Positions 17,396-25,706 of a stretch of DNA of 64,000 nt are shown in pieces. A program made the translations under genes and the position numbers. Every line of letters begins with the position of its first letter. Positions within the stretch are counted from its first letter, which is position 1. Below the pieces are notes generated by a model. The model was not told where the DNA came from. It did no database searches and worked only from the letters and a program-made list of their open reading frames with translations. The DNA comes from Actinomycetales bacterium Actino_02 (GTDB lineage Bacteria > Actinomycetota > Actinomycetes > Propionibacteriales > Propionibacteriaceae). Location of the stretch: positions 1 to 64,000 of the forward strand of contig LUYM01000021.1 in the NCBI GenBank assembly GCA_001603275.1, read 5' to 3'.

Positions 17396-18326
17396 TGATC
17401 GTGCCACCCAAGGTGGTCGTCACGTTCACGTCGCCGACGCTGACGTACATCCGCGGACTGCCGTGTCCTGCGCGGTCGTCGATGACGACCTTCCAGTCGG
17501 CGTTCAACGGGGCTCGCTTGCCGTCTCGAAGGCTGTTGACCACCCGCCAGATCGTGGCCGCGTCGACTTTCGTGGCCGAGAACTCCGGCAGATCGCTGTT
17601 GCCGGGGATGGTCACCGTGGTCACCGGGACGCGCAGCCCGCGAGTGCGATGCACCAGGCGATCGGTGCCGCCGGTGCAGATCACCTGAACGCCCTGGCTC
17701 GACGAGACGGTGATCGAATAGACCAGCGTCCGGATTCCCAGGGCGTCGGACAGCCCGGTTCGAATGCCGTCCACGTTGTCGAAGTCGAGCAGCTTCAGCA
17801 GGGTGCCGTTCGGGTTGAAGAACACGGTCTTGGTCTCGGGCACGGTGGCTACCGACATCACCACATCGCCACCGGCGTTGTCGACGATGTTGAGCGCCTG
17901 CTCCTTGCTGGACCCGGACACAGCCGCCGCCGTGGCGAACAGCGCGCCGACATCGTCGATGTTGAAGCGATCGATGCTGAAGGTTGCCTGGTTCACATAG
18001 GTGAGGTCGCCGATCACCTTGCCCACGGTGCCGTCCCGATAGGCCCAGGTAGAGGCCTGGCCATCCTTCAGGACACCGATCTGCACGCCAGTCTGGGTCA
18101 CTTCGAGCATCAACAGCTGCTCGGAGCCGGCCTCGGCGATCAGGGTCTCGACCATGCGTCGGGCAACCCCGGGACGGGTGAAGTCCGGCGTGCTCGGGCT
18201 CGGGCTCGGACTAGCGCTGACCGACGGTGAGGCTAGCGGGACTGGCGGCGCGCTGGCTTGAGTGCACCCGGAGAACAGCAATGCCGCCACCACGAGGCCG
18301 GCGTGCCGGAGCAAGCGTTTGTGCAC
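17385..18326 (-). CDS. Putative lipoprotein of unknown function
   Basis: The 313-aa product starts with MHKRLLRHAG and a hydrophobic core ending in the lipobox FSGC (Cys21). A Ser/Pro-rich tether of about 25 residues follows, then a soluble extracytoplasmic domain of about 260 residues. That domain is rich in Thr and Val with beta-sheet-like spacing ('TWAYRDGTVGKVIGDLTYVN'), but I cannot place it in a family. The GTG start at 18326 is six bases after a TACCCT hexamer, suggesting a leaderless message. Its 3' end overlaps the methyltransferase gene by 11 bases in convergent orientation. Confidence 0.75.
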   Translation of the reverse strand: MHKRLLRHAGLVVAALLFSGCTQASAPPVPLASPSVSASPSPSPSTPDFTRPGVARRMVETLIAEAGSEQLLMLEVTQTGVQIGVLKDGQASTWAYRDGTVGKVIGDLTYVNQATFSIDRFNIDDVGALFATAAAVSGSSKEQALNIVDNAGGDVVMSVATVPETKTVFFNPNGTLLKLLDFDNVDGIRTGLSDALGIRTLVYSITVSSSQGVQVICTGGTDRLVHRTRGLRVPVTTVTIPGNSDLPEFSATKVDAATIWRVVNSLRDGKRAPLNADWKVVIDDRAGHGSPRMYVSVGDVNVTTTLGGTIISE

Positions 18327-18332
18327 TGATCG

Positions 18333-18338
18333 AGGGTA
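18333..18338 (-). promoter_or_regulatory. -10 element of the lipoprotein gene (leaderless)
   Basis: On the minus strand TACCCT ends exactly six bases before the GTG start at 18326. No ribosome site is present. Confidence 0.45.
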
Positions 18339-18370
18339 TCGCCACTGGCATCACCCTGCGGTCCACGGGG

Positions 18371-18376
18371 CAGACT
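18371..18376 (+). promoter_or_regulatory. Possible -10 element of the glycosylase gene
   Basis: CAGACT ends six bases before GTG 18383. The same hexamer at the same distance precedes the M18 aminopeptidase gene at 59876. Confidence 0.35.
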
Positions 18377-18382
18377 GTGGTG

Positions 18383-18988
18383 GTGATCGATGTCGGACTG
18401 GCCGCCGGGGAGCTGGCCGCGCTGTTGGTGGGCGCGCTGCTGTCCGATGGGGGGATCACTGTGCGGCTGACCGAGGTGGAGGCCTACGCCGGCAGTGGCG
18501 ATCCGGCTTCCCACGCCTGGCGTGGGCCGCGCCCGGCCACGGCGGCGCTGTTCGGGGCGCCCGGCACGCTGTACTGCTACCGGTCGCACGGGCTGCACAT
18601 CTGCGGCAACCTGGTCTGTGGCAGCCCTGGGGGAGGCTCGGCTGTGCTGTTCCGCGCCGGCGAGGTGGTGGACGGTCTGGCGTTGGCCAGAGCCCGACGA
18701 CCCGGGGTGAGCGAGACCGCCTTGGCTCGCGGCCCGGGCAATCTGGGGCGGGTGTTCGGGTGGAGCCTGGCCGATAGCGGGCGTCCAGTCGCCCTCGGCA
18801 GCGCGGCGGACCGGCCCGACAGTGCCGTGTTGCTCAACCCCGGCGCTGTGGTGCCGGTGGCCACCGGGCCGCGAGTCGGGGTCAGTGTGGCCTACCAGCG
18901 GCCATGGCGGTTCTGGGCCGACGGCGACCCGACGGTATCGGCCTATCGGCGCAGCCCGCGGATCGTGCCCGGCCGCCTCGACTGGTGA
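18383..18988 (+). CDS. 3-methyladenine DNA glycosylase (AAG/MPG family)
   Basis: This enzyme excises alkylated purines and hypoxanthine from DNA to start base-excision repair. The product is about 201 aa, the usual size. It has the family core 'LTEVEAYAGSGDPASHAWRGP' with the catalytic Glu, then 'LFGAPGTLYCYRSHGLHICGNLV' with the conserved Tyr/His nucleotide-flipping region, and 'ARGPGNLGRVFG'. The start lies in a run of three GTG codons (18377, 18380, 18383). I chose 18383 because CAGACT lies six bases upstream. It ends one base before the end of the oppositely oriented antiporter gene. Confidence 0.9.
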   Translation: MIDVGLAAGELAALLVGALLSDGGITVRLTEVEAYAGSGDPASHAWRGPRPATAALFGAPGTLYCYRSHGLHICGNLVCGSPGGGSAVLFRAGEVVDGLALARARRPGVSETALARGPGNLGRVFGWSLADSGRPVALGSAADRPDSAVLLNPGAVVPVATGPRVGVSVAYQRPWRFWADGDPTVSAYRRSPRIVPGRLDW

Positions 18989-18989
18989 C

Positions 18990-20090
18990 TCAGGGGCGCA
19001 CCGACAAGAACAGGTAGGCGGCCAGCAGAGAGAGGTGCACCCAACCCTGCAGGGTCTTGGCGCGGCCCGGGGTGACGGTGAGTACGGCCACCACAGCCGA
19101 GATCAGCAGCAGCACCATCTGGGTGGGTTCCAGGCCCAGCGACAGCTTCTCCGGGATCCAGATCGACGCCACGGCGATCGTCGGAATCGTCAGCCCGATC
19201 GAGGCCATCGCCGAGCCGTAGGCAAGGTTCATGCTCGTCTGGACGCGGTTACGTCCGGCCGCCTTCACCGCGGCGATCGACTCGGGCAGCAGCACCAGCA
19301 ATGCGATCACCACGCCGACCACCGTCTGCGGGAAGCCGATCGCCTGCACTCCGGCTTCGATTGCCGGCGACTCGACCTTGGTCAGCCCGACCACCGCGAT
19401 CAACGCGATGAACAATGCGGCAAGACTGGTGAAGGTCGCGGCATTGGTCGGCGGCTCGGCGTGGGCGTCCTCATCCAGGGGTACACCGTCGGCGGTGGTC
19501 GGCAGGAAGAAGTCGCGATGCCGGATCGTCTGGGTGAACACGAACATTCCGTACAGCGCCAGCGAGGCGACCGCGGCGAACGCGAGCTGCTCGGGGCTGA
19601 ACACCGGGCCGGGCTCGCTGGTGGTGAATCGCGGCAGCACCAGGGTCAGTCCAGCGAGGGTGACCACTGTGCCCAGGGCCGATCCGGCCCCCTCTGCATT
19701 GAACACCGCCAGGTGATGCTTGGTTGCGGCCACGAGTAGGGATAGGCCGACGATGCCGTTCATGGTGATCATCACCGCGGCGAAGACCGTGTCCCGGGCC
19801 AAGGTGGTGGTGCCGCCCTTGCCGGACAGCATCAAGGTGACGATGAGGGCGACCTCGATCACCGTGACCGCGACCGCCAGCACCAGCGAGCCGAAGGGTT
19901 CGCCCACCCGATGAGCAATGACCTCGGCGTGGTGGACGGCGGCCAGCACTGCGCCGACCAGGAAGGCGCCGGCGAGGACCAGCAGCCAGGCCTGCGGCTG
20001 GCCGTTCCACGTGATTGCCAGCAGCACGACGGCAATCACCGGCACACTGATCGTCCAGTCCAACAGGGCTTTGATCCGTGGGGCTGCCAT
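18990..20090 (-). CDS. chaA: Ca2+/H+ (cation/proton) antiporter, ChaA type
   Basis: The 366-aa product is a membrane protein with about ten to eleven hydrophobic segments. It carries the two alpha-repeat signatures of CaCA-superfamily exchangers: 'GEPFGSLVLAVAVTVIEVALI' in the N-terminal half and 'LLVLLPESIAAVKAAGRNRVQTSMNL' in the C-terminal half, both with the acidic residue that binds the cation. A hydrophilic loop of about 35 residues separates the halves. The expected role is export of calcium or sodium driven by the proton gradient. ATG 20090 follows TAGGAT by six bases. Confidence 0.92.
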   Translation of the reverse strand: MAAPRIKALLDWTISVPVIAVVLLAITWNGQPQAWLLVLAGAFLVGAVLAAVHHAEVIAHRVGEPFGSLVLAVAVTVIEVALIVTLMLSGKGGTTTLARDTVFAAVMITMNGIVGLSLLVAATKHHLAVFNAEGAGSALGTVVTLAGLTLVLPRFTTSEPGPVFSPEQLAFAAVASLALYGMFVFTQTIRHRDFFLPTTADGVPLDEDAHAEPPTNAATFTSLAALFIALIAVVGLTKVESPAIEAGVQAIGFPQTVVGVVIALLVLLPESIAAVKAAGRNRVQTSMNLAYGSAMASIGLTIPTIAVASIWIPEKLSLGLEPTQMVLLLISAVVAVLTVTPGRAKTLQGWVHLSLLAAYLFLSVRP

Positions 20091-20096
20091 GCCCGA

Positions 20097-20102
20097 ATCC
20101 TA
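20097..20102 (-). promoter_or_regulatory. -10 element of the antiporter gene (leaderless)
   Basis: TAGGAT on the minus strand ends six bases before ATG 20090. Confidence 0.45.
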
Positions 20103-20308
20103 TGTGGTCACTATGGCCGGGCCGAGGGAGCAGAGCTTCGCTCCCCGCGAACGCTCCTGCCCGGGACGTCCAATTGAGTGGCTCGTGAGACCCCGACGAT
20201 GGCGTTCCGGTGGTCGCGGGTCCGTTGGCGAATGCCGTTCTCGGACGTCCTGCAGGCTGATCGTCGAGAGCCTCGGCTTGGGTGGACGCATTCGGCGGGG
20301 AAAGGGGT

Positions 20309-20343
20309 GAGGGCCGGACCAAGTATGAGTTGGTCCGGCCCTC
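20309..20343. repeat. Palindromic repeat, copy 1 (14-bp stem)
   Basis: Bases 20309-20322 pair perfectly with 20330-20343 around the loop gtatgag. The 25-base core is the reverse complement of the repeat at 20638-20662 except for one base. Confidence 0.85.
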
Positions 20344-20634
20344 GTTTGCCCAAGCCGAACGAGCCTGGACCCGGTGGCCCGCCTGATCCGCCCCTGTCCG
20401 AGGGCTCCCACAGATTGCTCCGTAGGCTCAGAGGATCTCGATTGCCGACCGTCCGCCATCTCGTCCGCCGTGCCCTTCGACTCGGCTTCCGCGATCGCGT
20501 AGGTATGTTCTACGCCGGGCCGGGAAGGCCGCGCAAGAGGTTTTCGCAGGGATCTTTGATGAGTTTCGGACCAGCTGCCACAGCCGCCACAGACGTCCCT
20601 TTGGTCACGAGTGCGGGCGGTCCAGGGACGTACG

Positions 20635-20665
20635 AAGCCGGACCAACTCATACCTGGTCCGGCTT
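20635..20665. repeat. Palindromic repeat, copy 2 (11-bp stem, inverted orientation)
   Basis: Bases 20635-20645 pair with 20655-20665 around actcatacc. The loop is the reverse complement of that in copy 1, so the two copies lie in opposite orientations about 290 bp apart. Confidence 0.85.
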
Positions 20666-20779
20666 GGAATATGTCTATCGGTTGGCGACTCGCCGGGCCG
20701 GGACCGACACGCGCCGGGGCCTGAAATCACCCATCTGAACTGGTTGCCGCAACCCTCTTCCATCCCGGCTCAACGTGAG

Positions 20780-20785
20780 TAGGGT
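20780..20785 (+). promoter_or_regulatory. -10 element of the SRPBCC gene
   Basis: TAGGGT lies 56 bases upstream of the start codon. The implied leader can form a small hairpin (actcccc with ggggggt, about 20793-20813). Confidence 0.3.
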
Positions 20786-20840
20786 GGCCGGTAACTCCCC
20801 AATGGCGGGGGGTTTCGAACCACTGAGTGGAACGAGGTCC

Positions 20841-21260
20841 ATGATGATCGATATCAGTCAGGGCGACACGCTCGTGAATCCGGTGGACACCACCGTCGAG
20901 ATTCGTCGGTCGGTGTCCCAACCTCTCAAACAAGTTTGGCGAACTCTGGCGTGCCGCGAGGGTGCCGAAGCGCTGCTCGGCCCTGGTGCCGAGTTCGGCG
21001 ACAAGGGAGACAGCTGGCAGGCCGCGGACGGCACTTTCGGTGTGATCCGCTCCTACCACCCCCTCGAACAGATCCGATTCAGCTGGCATGTCGCCGAAGA
21101 CGCCCCCAAGACCATCGTTGAGGTGGATCTGGTAGCCGAGGGCGAGAACCAGACCGCCATCGAGGTTCGGCACCAGCACGTCCCCACCTATTTCGACACC
21201 GCCGCCCTCGCTCATCGCTGGGAGCAAGCGCTGGAGAAGCTGGCCGCTCTGCTGGTCTGA
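20841..21260 (+). CDS. SRPBCC-domain protein (AHSA1/polyketide-cyclase-like)
   Basis: The 139-aa product has the helix-grip pattern of START/SRPBCC proteins: 'EIRRSVSQPLKQVWRTLACREGAEALLGPGAEF', a glycine-rich turn, 'IRFSWHV' and a C-terminal helix 'ALAHRWEQALEKLAALLV' that closes the hydrophobic pocket. This spacing is closest to AHSA1-like members. Ligand and role are unknown. The start is ATG 20841 or 20844; gagg at 20834-20837 supports either. It stands alone between two repeat-rich gaps. Confidence 0.75.
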   Translation: MMIDISQGDTLVNPVDTTVEIRRSVSQPLKQVWRTLACREGAEALLGPGAEFGDKGDSWQAADGTFGVIRSYHPLEQIRFSWHVAEDAPKTIVEVDLVAEGENQTAIEVRHQHVPTYFDTAALAHRWEQALEKLAALLV

Positions 21261-21685
21261 CCCCGTGCCGCCGGCCGGCTCTGGCCGCTCAGGCTGAGGT
21301 CGGCCGGCACCGCACGCCGGTGGCGTGCACCAGGAACGTGCCCCGTGGGCTTCTTCACCCGACGCTGTGGGTGAAGATGCCTTGATAGCGCGCTCAATGA
21401 GCTCTGTTCGGCCACGCGGGCCAGCGACTCAGCGTCATGGCACGCTCAAACCCGGTTTTCGTCCCGATCTGCGGCCCTTATCTTTCGCTCACGAAGTCGA
21501 ACCCGATTTCGGTCCCGATAGCGAGCGACTGCGAGGCCTGATTGGGTACCAAACTCGGGTTTGGCCCGCGCAAGCCTCGCGGATCTCGCCAGATCGGGCC
21601 CAAAACACGGTTCGAGTGCCAATACATCGCCACGAGTGAGCTCGCACGGCCTCACCTGTGCCGCGAGGCCTCCGATTGGCCGGAT
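21261..21685. other. 425-bp interval without a supported gene, carrying degenerate repeats
   Basis: No credible coding frame is seen on either strand. The right part contains degenerate 20-base repeats at a spacing of about 51 bases (listed separately). The left part has nothing I can assign. Confidence 0.5.
21449..21617. repeat. Degenerate repeats with about 51-bp spacing
   Basis: Related segments begin near 21449 (aacccggttttcgtcccgat), 21500 (aacccgatttcggtcccgat) and 21552 (aactcgggtttggcccg). A fourth, inverted copy lies at about 21592-21617. A gcgaggc/gcctcgc inverted pair (21531-21537 and 21574-21580) overlaps the third. The identity is partial, which suggests an old element. Confidence 0.55.
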
Positions 21686-22330
21686 TCAGGTCGCTGATGG
21701 ACCGCACTTCACACCGGTGGCGTGCACCGGGCAGTATCCGTCCGGGTTCTTGGCCAGGTAGCCCTGGTGATAGCGCTCGGCGTAGTAGAACGGCCCGGCA
21801 TCGATCACCTCGGTGGTGATCGCGCCAAAGCCGGCCCGGGTCAGTTCGGGCTGGTACTCGGCCAGAGCAGCCTGTGCCTCGGCCCGTTGGTTCGGGTCGG
21901 TCACGAACAAGATCGAGCGGTACTGAGTGCCGTGATCGTTGCCCTGCCGCATTCCCTGGGTCGGGTCGTGGTTCTCCAAGAACACTCGCAGCAGCTGCTT
22001 GTAGCTCACTTGACTCGGGTCGAAGACCACCCGGACGCTCTCCGCGTGGCCGGTGGCACCAGTGCACACCTCTTCATAGGTGGGATTCGGGGTGTAGCCG
22101 CCCTGATAGCCGACCGCGGTGGTGAGCACTCCCGGCTGCTCCCAGAACAGCTTCTCCGCCCCCCAGAAACAGCCGAGTGCGAAGTAGGCGACCTCGGCGC
22201 CGTCGGGCACCTGGTCGATCTTGGTGCCGAGCACCTCGTGGAAGGTGGTTCCCGGGGTCAGCACCGGACGATCCCGCCCGGGCAGTGCTGAGTCGGGGGA
22301 GACCATGGAGGTTTTCGTGAATCCGAACAC
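21686..22330 (-). CDS. msrA: Peptide methionine sulfoxide reductase MsrA
   Basis: MsrA reduces methionine S-sulfoxide in proteins. The 214-aa product has the catalytic 'GCFWG' (Cys54), 'GYQGGYTPNPTYEEVCTGATGHAE', and C-terminal cysteines at 200 and 209 that could serve as resolving residues. GTG 22330 retains the N-terminal 'TSMVSPDSALPGRD' block conserved in long-form MsrA; ATG 22306 would remove part of it. It follows ung on the same strand after 13 bases, so the two may be co-transcribed as an oxidative/DNA-damage pair. Confidence 0.93.
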   Translation of the reverse strand: MFGFTKTSMVSPDSALPGRDRPVLTPGTTFHEVLGTKIDQVPDGAEVAYFALGCFWGAEKLFWEQPGVLTTAVGYQGGYTPNPTYEEVCTGATGHAESVRVVFDPSQVSYKQLLRVFLENHDPTQGMRQGNDHGTQYRSILFVTDPNQRAEAQAALAEYQPELTRAGFGAITTEVIDAGPFYYAERYHQGYLAKNPDGYCPVHATGVKCGPSAT

Positions 22331-22343
22331 GTTGTAAGAACAC

Positions 22344-23057
22344 CTACTCGTTGTCGGGCATTCCATCGGCCGGACGCTCCAGGCGCCAGTCGATCGGCGC
22401 CCCGCCCTGCTCGATCAGGGCCTGGTTGGCTCTGCTGAACGGACGGGAGCCGAAGAAGCCGTACCGTGCCGACATCGGGGACGGGTGCGCCGAAGCGATC
22501 TGCGGGACGTCGCCCAGCCGTGGGGCCAGGGACTGGGCGTCCTTGCCCCACAGGATCGCGACCAGCGGGCCGCCGCGAGCCACCAGCGCGTCGATGGCCG
22601 CTTCGGTCACCTTCTCCCAGCCCTTGCCGCGATGCGAGGCCGAAGCCCCCGGACGCACGGTGAGCACCCTGTTGAGCAGCAGCACGCCCTGCTCGAACCA
22701 CGGGCTCAGATCGCCTGAGGCGGCCTTGGGGATGCCGAGATCGGCCTCGAGTTCGGTGTAGATGTTCGCCAGGCTCTGCGGCAGCGGACGGACGTCCGGA
22801 GCCACTGAGAACGACAGCCCGACTGGATGGCCGGGGTTCGGGTAGGGATCCTGACCGACGATCAGCACCCGGACGTCGGCCAGCGGCCGGGAGAAGGCAC
22901 GCAGCACCCGGTCCCCGCTGGGCAGGTAGCCGCGACCGGCAGCCAGCTCGGCTCGGAGGAAGTCGCCCATCTCGGCGATGACGGGTTCAACCGGAGCGAG
23001 AGCTTCGGCCCAGTCCGGTGCCATCAACTCGGCCAACGGCTTCCTCACGTCGGCCAC
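22344..23057 (-). CDS. ung: Uracil-DNA glycosylase, family 1
   Basis: Ung removes uracil from DNA. The 237-aa product has the water-activating motif GQDPYP (68-73, catalytic Asp70), the uracil-binding '[11 protein letters not shown]' strand, and the DNA-intercalating '[13 protein letters not shown]' loop with His191. It starts at GTG 23057 and is divergent from the AI-2E-type permease gene. It is upstream of msrA on the same strand. Confidence 0.96.
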   Translation of the reverse strand: MADVRKPLAELMAPDWAEALAPVEPVIAEMGDFLRAELAAGRGYLPSGDRVLRAFSRPLADVRVLIVGQDPYPNPGHPVGLSFSVAPDVRPLPQSLANIYTELEADLGIPKAASGDLSPWFEQGVLLLNRVLTVRPGASASHRGKGWEKVTEAAIDALVARGGPLVAILWGKDAQSLAPRLGDVPQIASAHPSPMSARYGFFGSRPFSRANQALIEQGGAPIDWRLERPADGMPDNE

Positions 23058-23187
23058 CTTATCGCCGGGTCGGCCTGCTCGTCCGGGCTGCCCGACGCCG
23101 ATGGCCGCGAGTGCGGATCGGCCGTTGGGTGAGCGACTCCGGGACGGTTCAGGGAGTCACCTCATCGGATCGGTCGCCGCCGCTGGC

Positions 23188-23193
23188 TACAGT
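23188..23193 (+). promoter_or_regulatory. -10 element of the AI-2E permease gene (leaderless)
   Basis: TACAGT ends six bases before ATG 23200. The same hexamer and spacing recur at the TetR gene (62101-62106). Confidence 0.45.
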
Positions 23194-23199
23194 TCGGGC

Positions 23200-24300
23200 A
23201 TGCGAACCCCGCGTCCCAGACGTCGACCTACCGTGGATCGACGCGTTCCCAAGGGTCTGATCACTGCGTCCGAGTGGGCGTGGCGAGGGCTGCTGATCGC
23301 AGCCGCTGTAGCCGGCTTGTGGTGGCTGATCACCTACTTCTCCGGCGTCACCGTGCCGTTGGCTGTGGCCGTTCTGCTCACCGCCCTGCTGACCCCGATC
23401 AATGCCCGGCTGCTGCGCTGGCGCTGGCCCCACCCGCTGGCGGCGATCTCAACTCTGCTGCTGACCGCGGCGGTGCTGGGCGGGGTGTTCTTCGCGATCG
23501 GCGCTCAGGTGGTCAAGGAGTGGCCCGAGCTCTTCGACAAGGCGGTGGCCGGAATTGGAACCCTGCTCGGGTGGTTGGCCAGCGGGCCGCTGCACATCGA
23601 TCAGGCCCAGCTGGACGGCTACTACGCGCAGCTGACCGAGTGGGTGAACAACTCCCGGGCCGACTTGGCGTCGATGGTCGCTGCAGCCGGGGTCGGGGTC
23701 GGCCACTTCTTCGCCGGGCTCGCCATTGCACTGATCGCCACCTTCTTCTTCCTGGCCTCCGGCGAGCGGATCTGGGCGTCGATCCTGCGGGTGCTGCCCG
23801 GTCACTATCAGCAGCAGACCTCCCGCGCCGCCAGCAATGGCTGGACGTCCCTGGTCGCCTACATGCGGGCCCAGGTGCTGGTGGCGCTGGTGGATGCGAT
23901 CGGCATCCTGATCGGTGCTCTGGCGCTGCAGCTTCCGATGGCCTGGGCGCTGTTCGCGCTGACCTTCATCACCGCCTTCATTCCGGTGGTCGGCGCCGTG
24001 CTGGCCGGCACGGTGGCCTGCGCGCTGGCTCTGGTCAGTCATGGCCCGGTGGCTGCGCTGATCATGTTGGCCATCACCGTCTTCGTGGTGCAGGCCGAGG
24101 GGCACTTCCTGCAGCCGATCCTGCTCGGCCGGGCGGCATCACTGCACCCGTTGGCGGTGCTGATCGGTCTGGCGGTCGGCGCAACGATCGCCGGCATTGT
24201 GGGTGCGCTGCTGGTGATTCCGGTGCTGGCCTTCGGGACGGCCTTCATTCGAGGGCTGGATCCGCAGCGGTTCGGCGGCCCAACCCCGAGTGCCCCCTGA
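23200..24300 (+). CDS. AI-2E family transporter (PerM/YhhT-like)
   Basis: The 366-aa product has a short basic N-terminus. About eight membrane segments follow the AI-2E exporter pattern: two near the start, one at about 80-100, a long hydrophilic region, then five in the C-terminal half. The family signature 'FITAFIPVVGAVLAG' and a final 'LGRAASLHPLAVLIGLAVGATIAGIVGALLVIPVLA' are clear. Family members export autoinducer-2 or act as Na+(Li+)/H+ antiporters; the substrate here is unknown. The start codon follows TACAGT by six bases. Confidence 0.9.
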   Translation: MRTPRPRRRPTVDRRVPKGLITASEWAWRGLLIAAAVAGLWWLITYFSGVTVPLAVAVLLTALLTPINARLLRWRWPHPLAAISTLLLTAAVLGGVFFAIGAQVVKEWPELFDKAVAGIGTLLGWLASGPLHIDQAQLDGYYAQLTEWVNNSRADLASMVAAAGVGVGHFFAGLAIALIATFFFLASGERIWASILRVLPGHYQQQTSRAASNGWTSLVAYMRAQVLVALVDAIGILIGALALQLPMAWALFALTFITAFIPVVGAVLAGTVACALALVSHGPVAALIMLAITVFVVQAEGHFLQPILLGRAASLHPLAVLIGLAVGATIAGIVGALLVIPVLAFGTAFIRGLDPQRFGGPTPSAP

Positions 24301-24339
24301 AAGTAGCAAGCATTCCTTTCTGTTCTGTAAAGCGCGACC

Positions 24340-24345
24340 TACCAT
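24340..24345 (+). promoter_or_regulatory. -10 element of the DUF4097/DUF2089 operon (leaderless)
   Basis: TACCAT ends six bases before ATG 24352. Confidence 0.45.
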
Positions 24346-24351
24346 TGCTTC

Positions 24352-25284
24352 ATGAGCAATCGTGATCTGACTCCGATCCTGGAGGAACTGGCCGCTGGCC
24401 GGATCGACGCCGCCGAGGCGGCCCGGCGCATTGACGCACTGAAGGCCGAGGCTCAGCCCCGGCATGCAGAGGACGAGGGAACCGACGCCGAGACCGTCGA
24501 CGCCGAGCCGAGCGATGATGAGCTTGCCGCCGACTTCGAAGCCGGCCGCCGTCAGTTCTCCCCGCACGCCCGCGAGGTCTTCGAGCAGCCGCCGGTGGAC
24601 GCCGCCCGCGCCGGACGCCGCCGCGCCGCCGGCAGCAAGGGCGTCGATCGGATCTCGGTGCGAGTGGTCGGACGCCGCGTCCGAATTGTCGGCGACCCCA
24701 GCGTGGCCACCGCGTCGGCCGAGGGCCCGCACGTGCTGCGCCGTTCCGGCTCGGTCCTGGAAGTGAACAGCGACGGCGAGTTCGGGCCCAGCCTGGACGG
24801 GTTCAGCCTGCTGCGCCCGCCGCGCAGCCTGGACGATATCCGCTCGCTCGGCCTGGGCAAGGAGCTCTACCTGCGGGTCAACCCGTCGATCGCGGTCGAC
24901 GTCGAGATCACCGCCGGCCACCTGACCTGCTCCGGGGTGCCTTACCTGGGCAAGGTCCGGATCACCGCCGGCGGGGCCGACCTCCATGATGTCGCCGAAG
25001 CCAACGACGTTCTGGTGCAAGCCGGCTCGGTCGATCTGCACGGTGCGATCACTAGCGGTCGTTCTCGGATTCGGGTCGAGTCGGGCAACCTGAACATCGA
25101 CCTGGACGAGTCGTCGAACGTCACCGTCCACGGCGAGGCACAGCTGGGCAAGATCAACTGGTCCGGCGTCCACAACGGCCCGCTGGACGAGGTCGTCCTC
25201 GGCAACGGCTCGGCCCGGCTCGATGTCGGCGTGGTGATGGGCTTCGCGAGTATTCGTTCGGGGGCCACGGAGGATCTGCGATGA
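24352..25284 (+). CDS. DUF4097-like beta-helical protein with short N-terminal helical domain
   Basis: The 310-aa product has three parts. Residues 1-35 resemble the SHOCT-like/YvlB N-terminal helix ('ILEELAAGRIDAAEAARRIDALK'). Residues 36-105 are acidic and then basic linker. Residues 105-310 form a repetitive, Val/Gly/Asp-rich beta region ('VRITAGGADLHDVAEANDVLVQAGSVDLHG') of the DUF4097 putative-adhesin type. No signal peptide is seen. Its stop overlaps the DUF2089 start in ATGA, so the two are translationally coupled. Such pairs in other bacteria are thought to be regulatory, but the mechanism is unknown. Confidence 0.75.
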   Translation: MSNRDLTPILEELAAGRIDAAEAARRIDALKAEAQPRHAEDEGTDAETVDAEPSDDELAADFEAGRRQFSPHAREVFEQPPVDAARAGRRRAAGSKGVDRISVRVVGRRVRIVGDPSVATASAEGPHVLRRSGSVLEVNSDGEFGPSLDGFSLLRPPRSLDDIRSLGLGKELYLRVNPSIAVDVEITAGHLTCSGVPYLGKVRITAGGADLHDVAEANDVLVQAGSVDLHGAITSGRSRIRVESGNLNIDLDESSNVTVHGEAQLGKINWSGVHNGPLDEVVLGNGSARLDVGVVMGFASIRSGATEDLR

Positions 25285-25667
25285 GCAAGGCGCCGACCTA
25301 TCGGGCCCCGTCGGACTGCCCGGTCTGCGGGGACGAACTGATCACCACCCGGCTCGGCTGCCGCAACTGCGGCTCCGAGCTGGCCGGTGAGTTCGGCCAC
25401 TGCGACTTCTGTGCCCTGGATGAGCGAGAGACCGAGTTGCTACGGGTGTTTCTGGCTTCGCGCGGCAACCTGCGCGAGGTCGAGAAGCACCTCGGTGTCT
25501 CCTACCCGACAGCACGGGCCCGATTCACCGAACTCTTGACGAAGCTCGGCCTCGGCAGTGACGCCAACACCGTCCCGACCATGACCCGTGAGCAGGTGCT
25601 CAGCGAGGTGGCCAGTGGCGCCCTCGACCCGGCCGAGGCTGCGGTGCTTCTGGCCAACCTCGACTGA
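25281..25667 (+). CDS. DUF2089 family zinc-ribbon/helix-turn-helix protein
   Basis: The 128-aa product begins with a four-cysteine zinc ribbon (CPVCG...CRNCG) and a further CDFC pair. A winged-helix-like region follows ('LREVEKHLGVSYPTARARFTELLTKLGL'), then a C-terminal helix pair resembling the N-terminal helix of its neighbour ('VLSEVASGALDPAEAAVLLANL'). DUF2089 proteins are predicted transcription regulators. The shared helix suggests direct interaction with the upstream product. The gene overlaps its partner by four bases and converges on greA. Confidence 0.85.
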   Translation: MSKAPTYRAPSDCPVCGDELITTRLGCRNCGSELAGEFGHCDFCALDERETELLRVFLASRGNLREVEKHLGVSYPTARARFTELLTKLGLGSDANTVPTMTREQVLSEVASGALDPAEAAVLLANLD

Positions 25668-25706
25668 CTCGTTGGTTGAGCTCGACCGGCGCGCCCGTCC
25701 TCACAT

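Larger units (their letters stand above)
20103..20840. other. 738-bp interval without a supported gene, carrying two palindromes
   Basis: Open frames exist on both strands (for example 20178-20738 plus and 20100-20651 minus), but they are Arg/Pro/Ser-rich, lack ribosome sites and match no family I know. The interval contains two hairpin repeats in opposite orientation (listed separately), which bracket about 290 bases, and the promoter of the downstream SRPBCC gene. Confidence 0.5.

Noticed and set aside
17358-18230. A plus-strand frame running through the end of the methyltransferase and across the lipoprotein gene
   Set aside because: It has no recognisable domain, and the minus-strand lipoprotein with lipobox and leaderless promoter explains the sequence.
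20178-20738. Open frames on both strands in the antiporter/SRPBCC gap, sharing 'WSG' and 'THTWSG' words
   Set aside because: The shared words come from the two palindromic repeats. There is no ribosome site, and the composition is Arg/Pro/Ser-rich on both strands.
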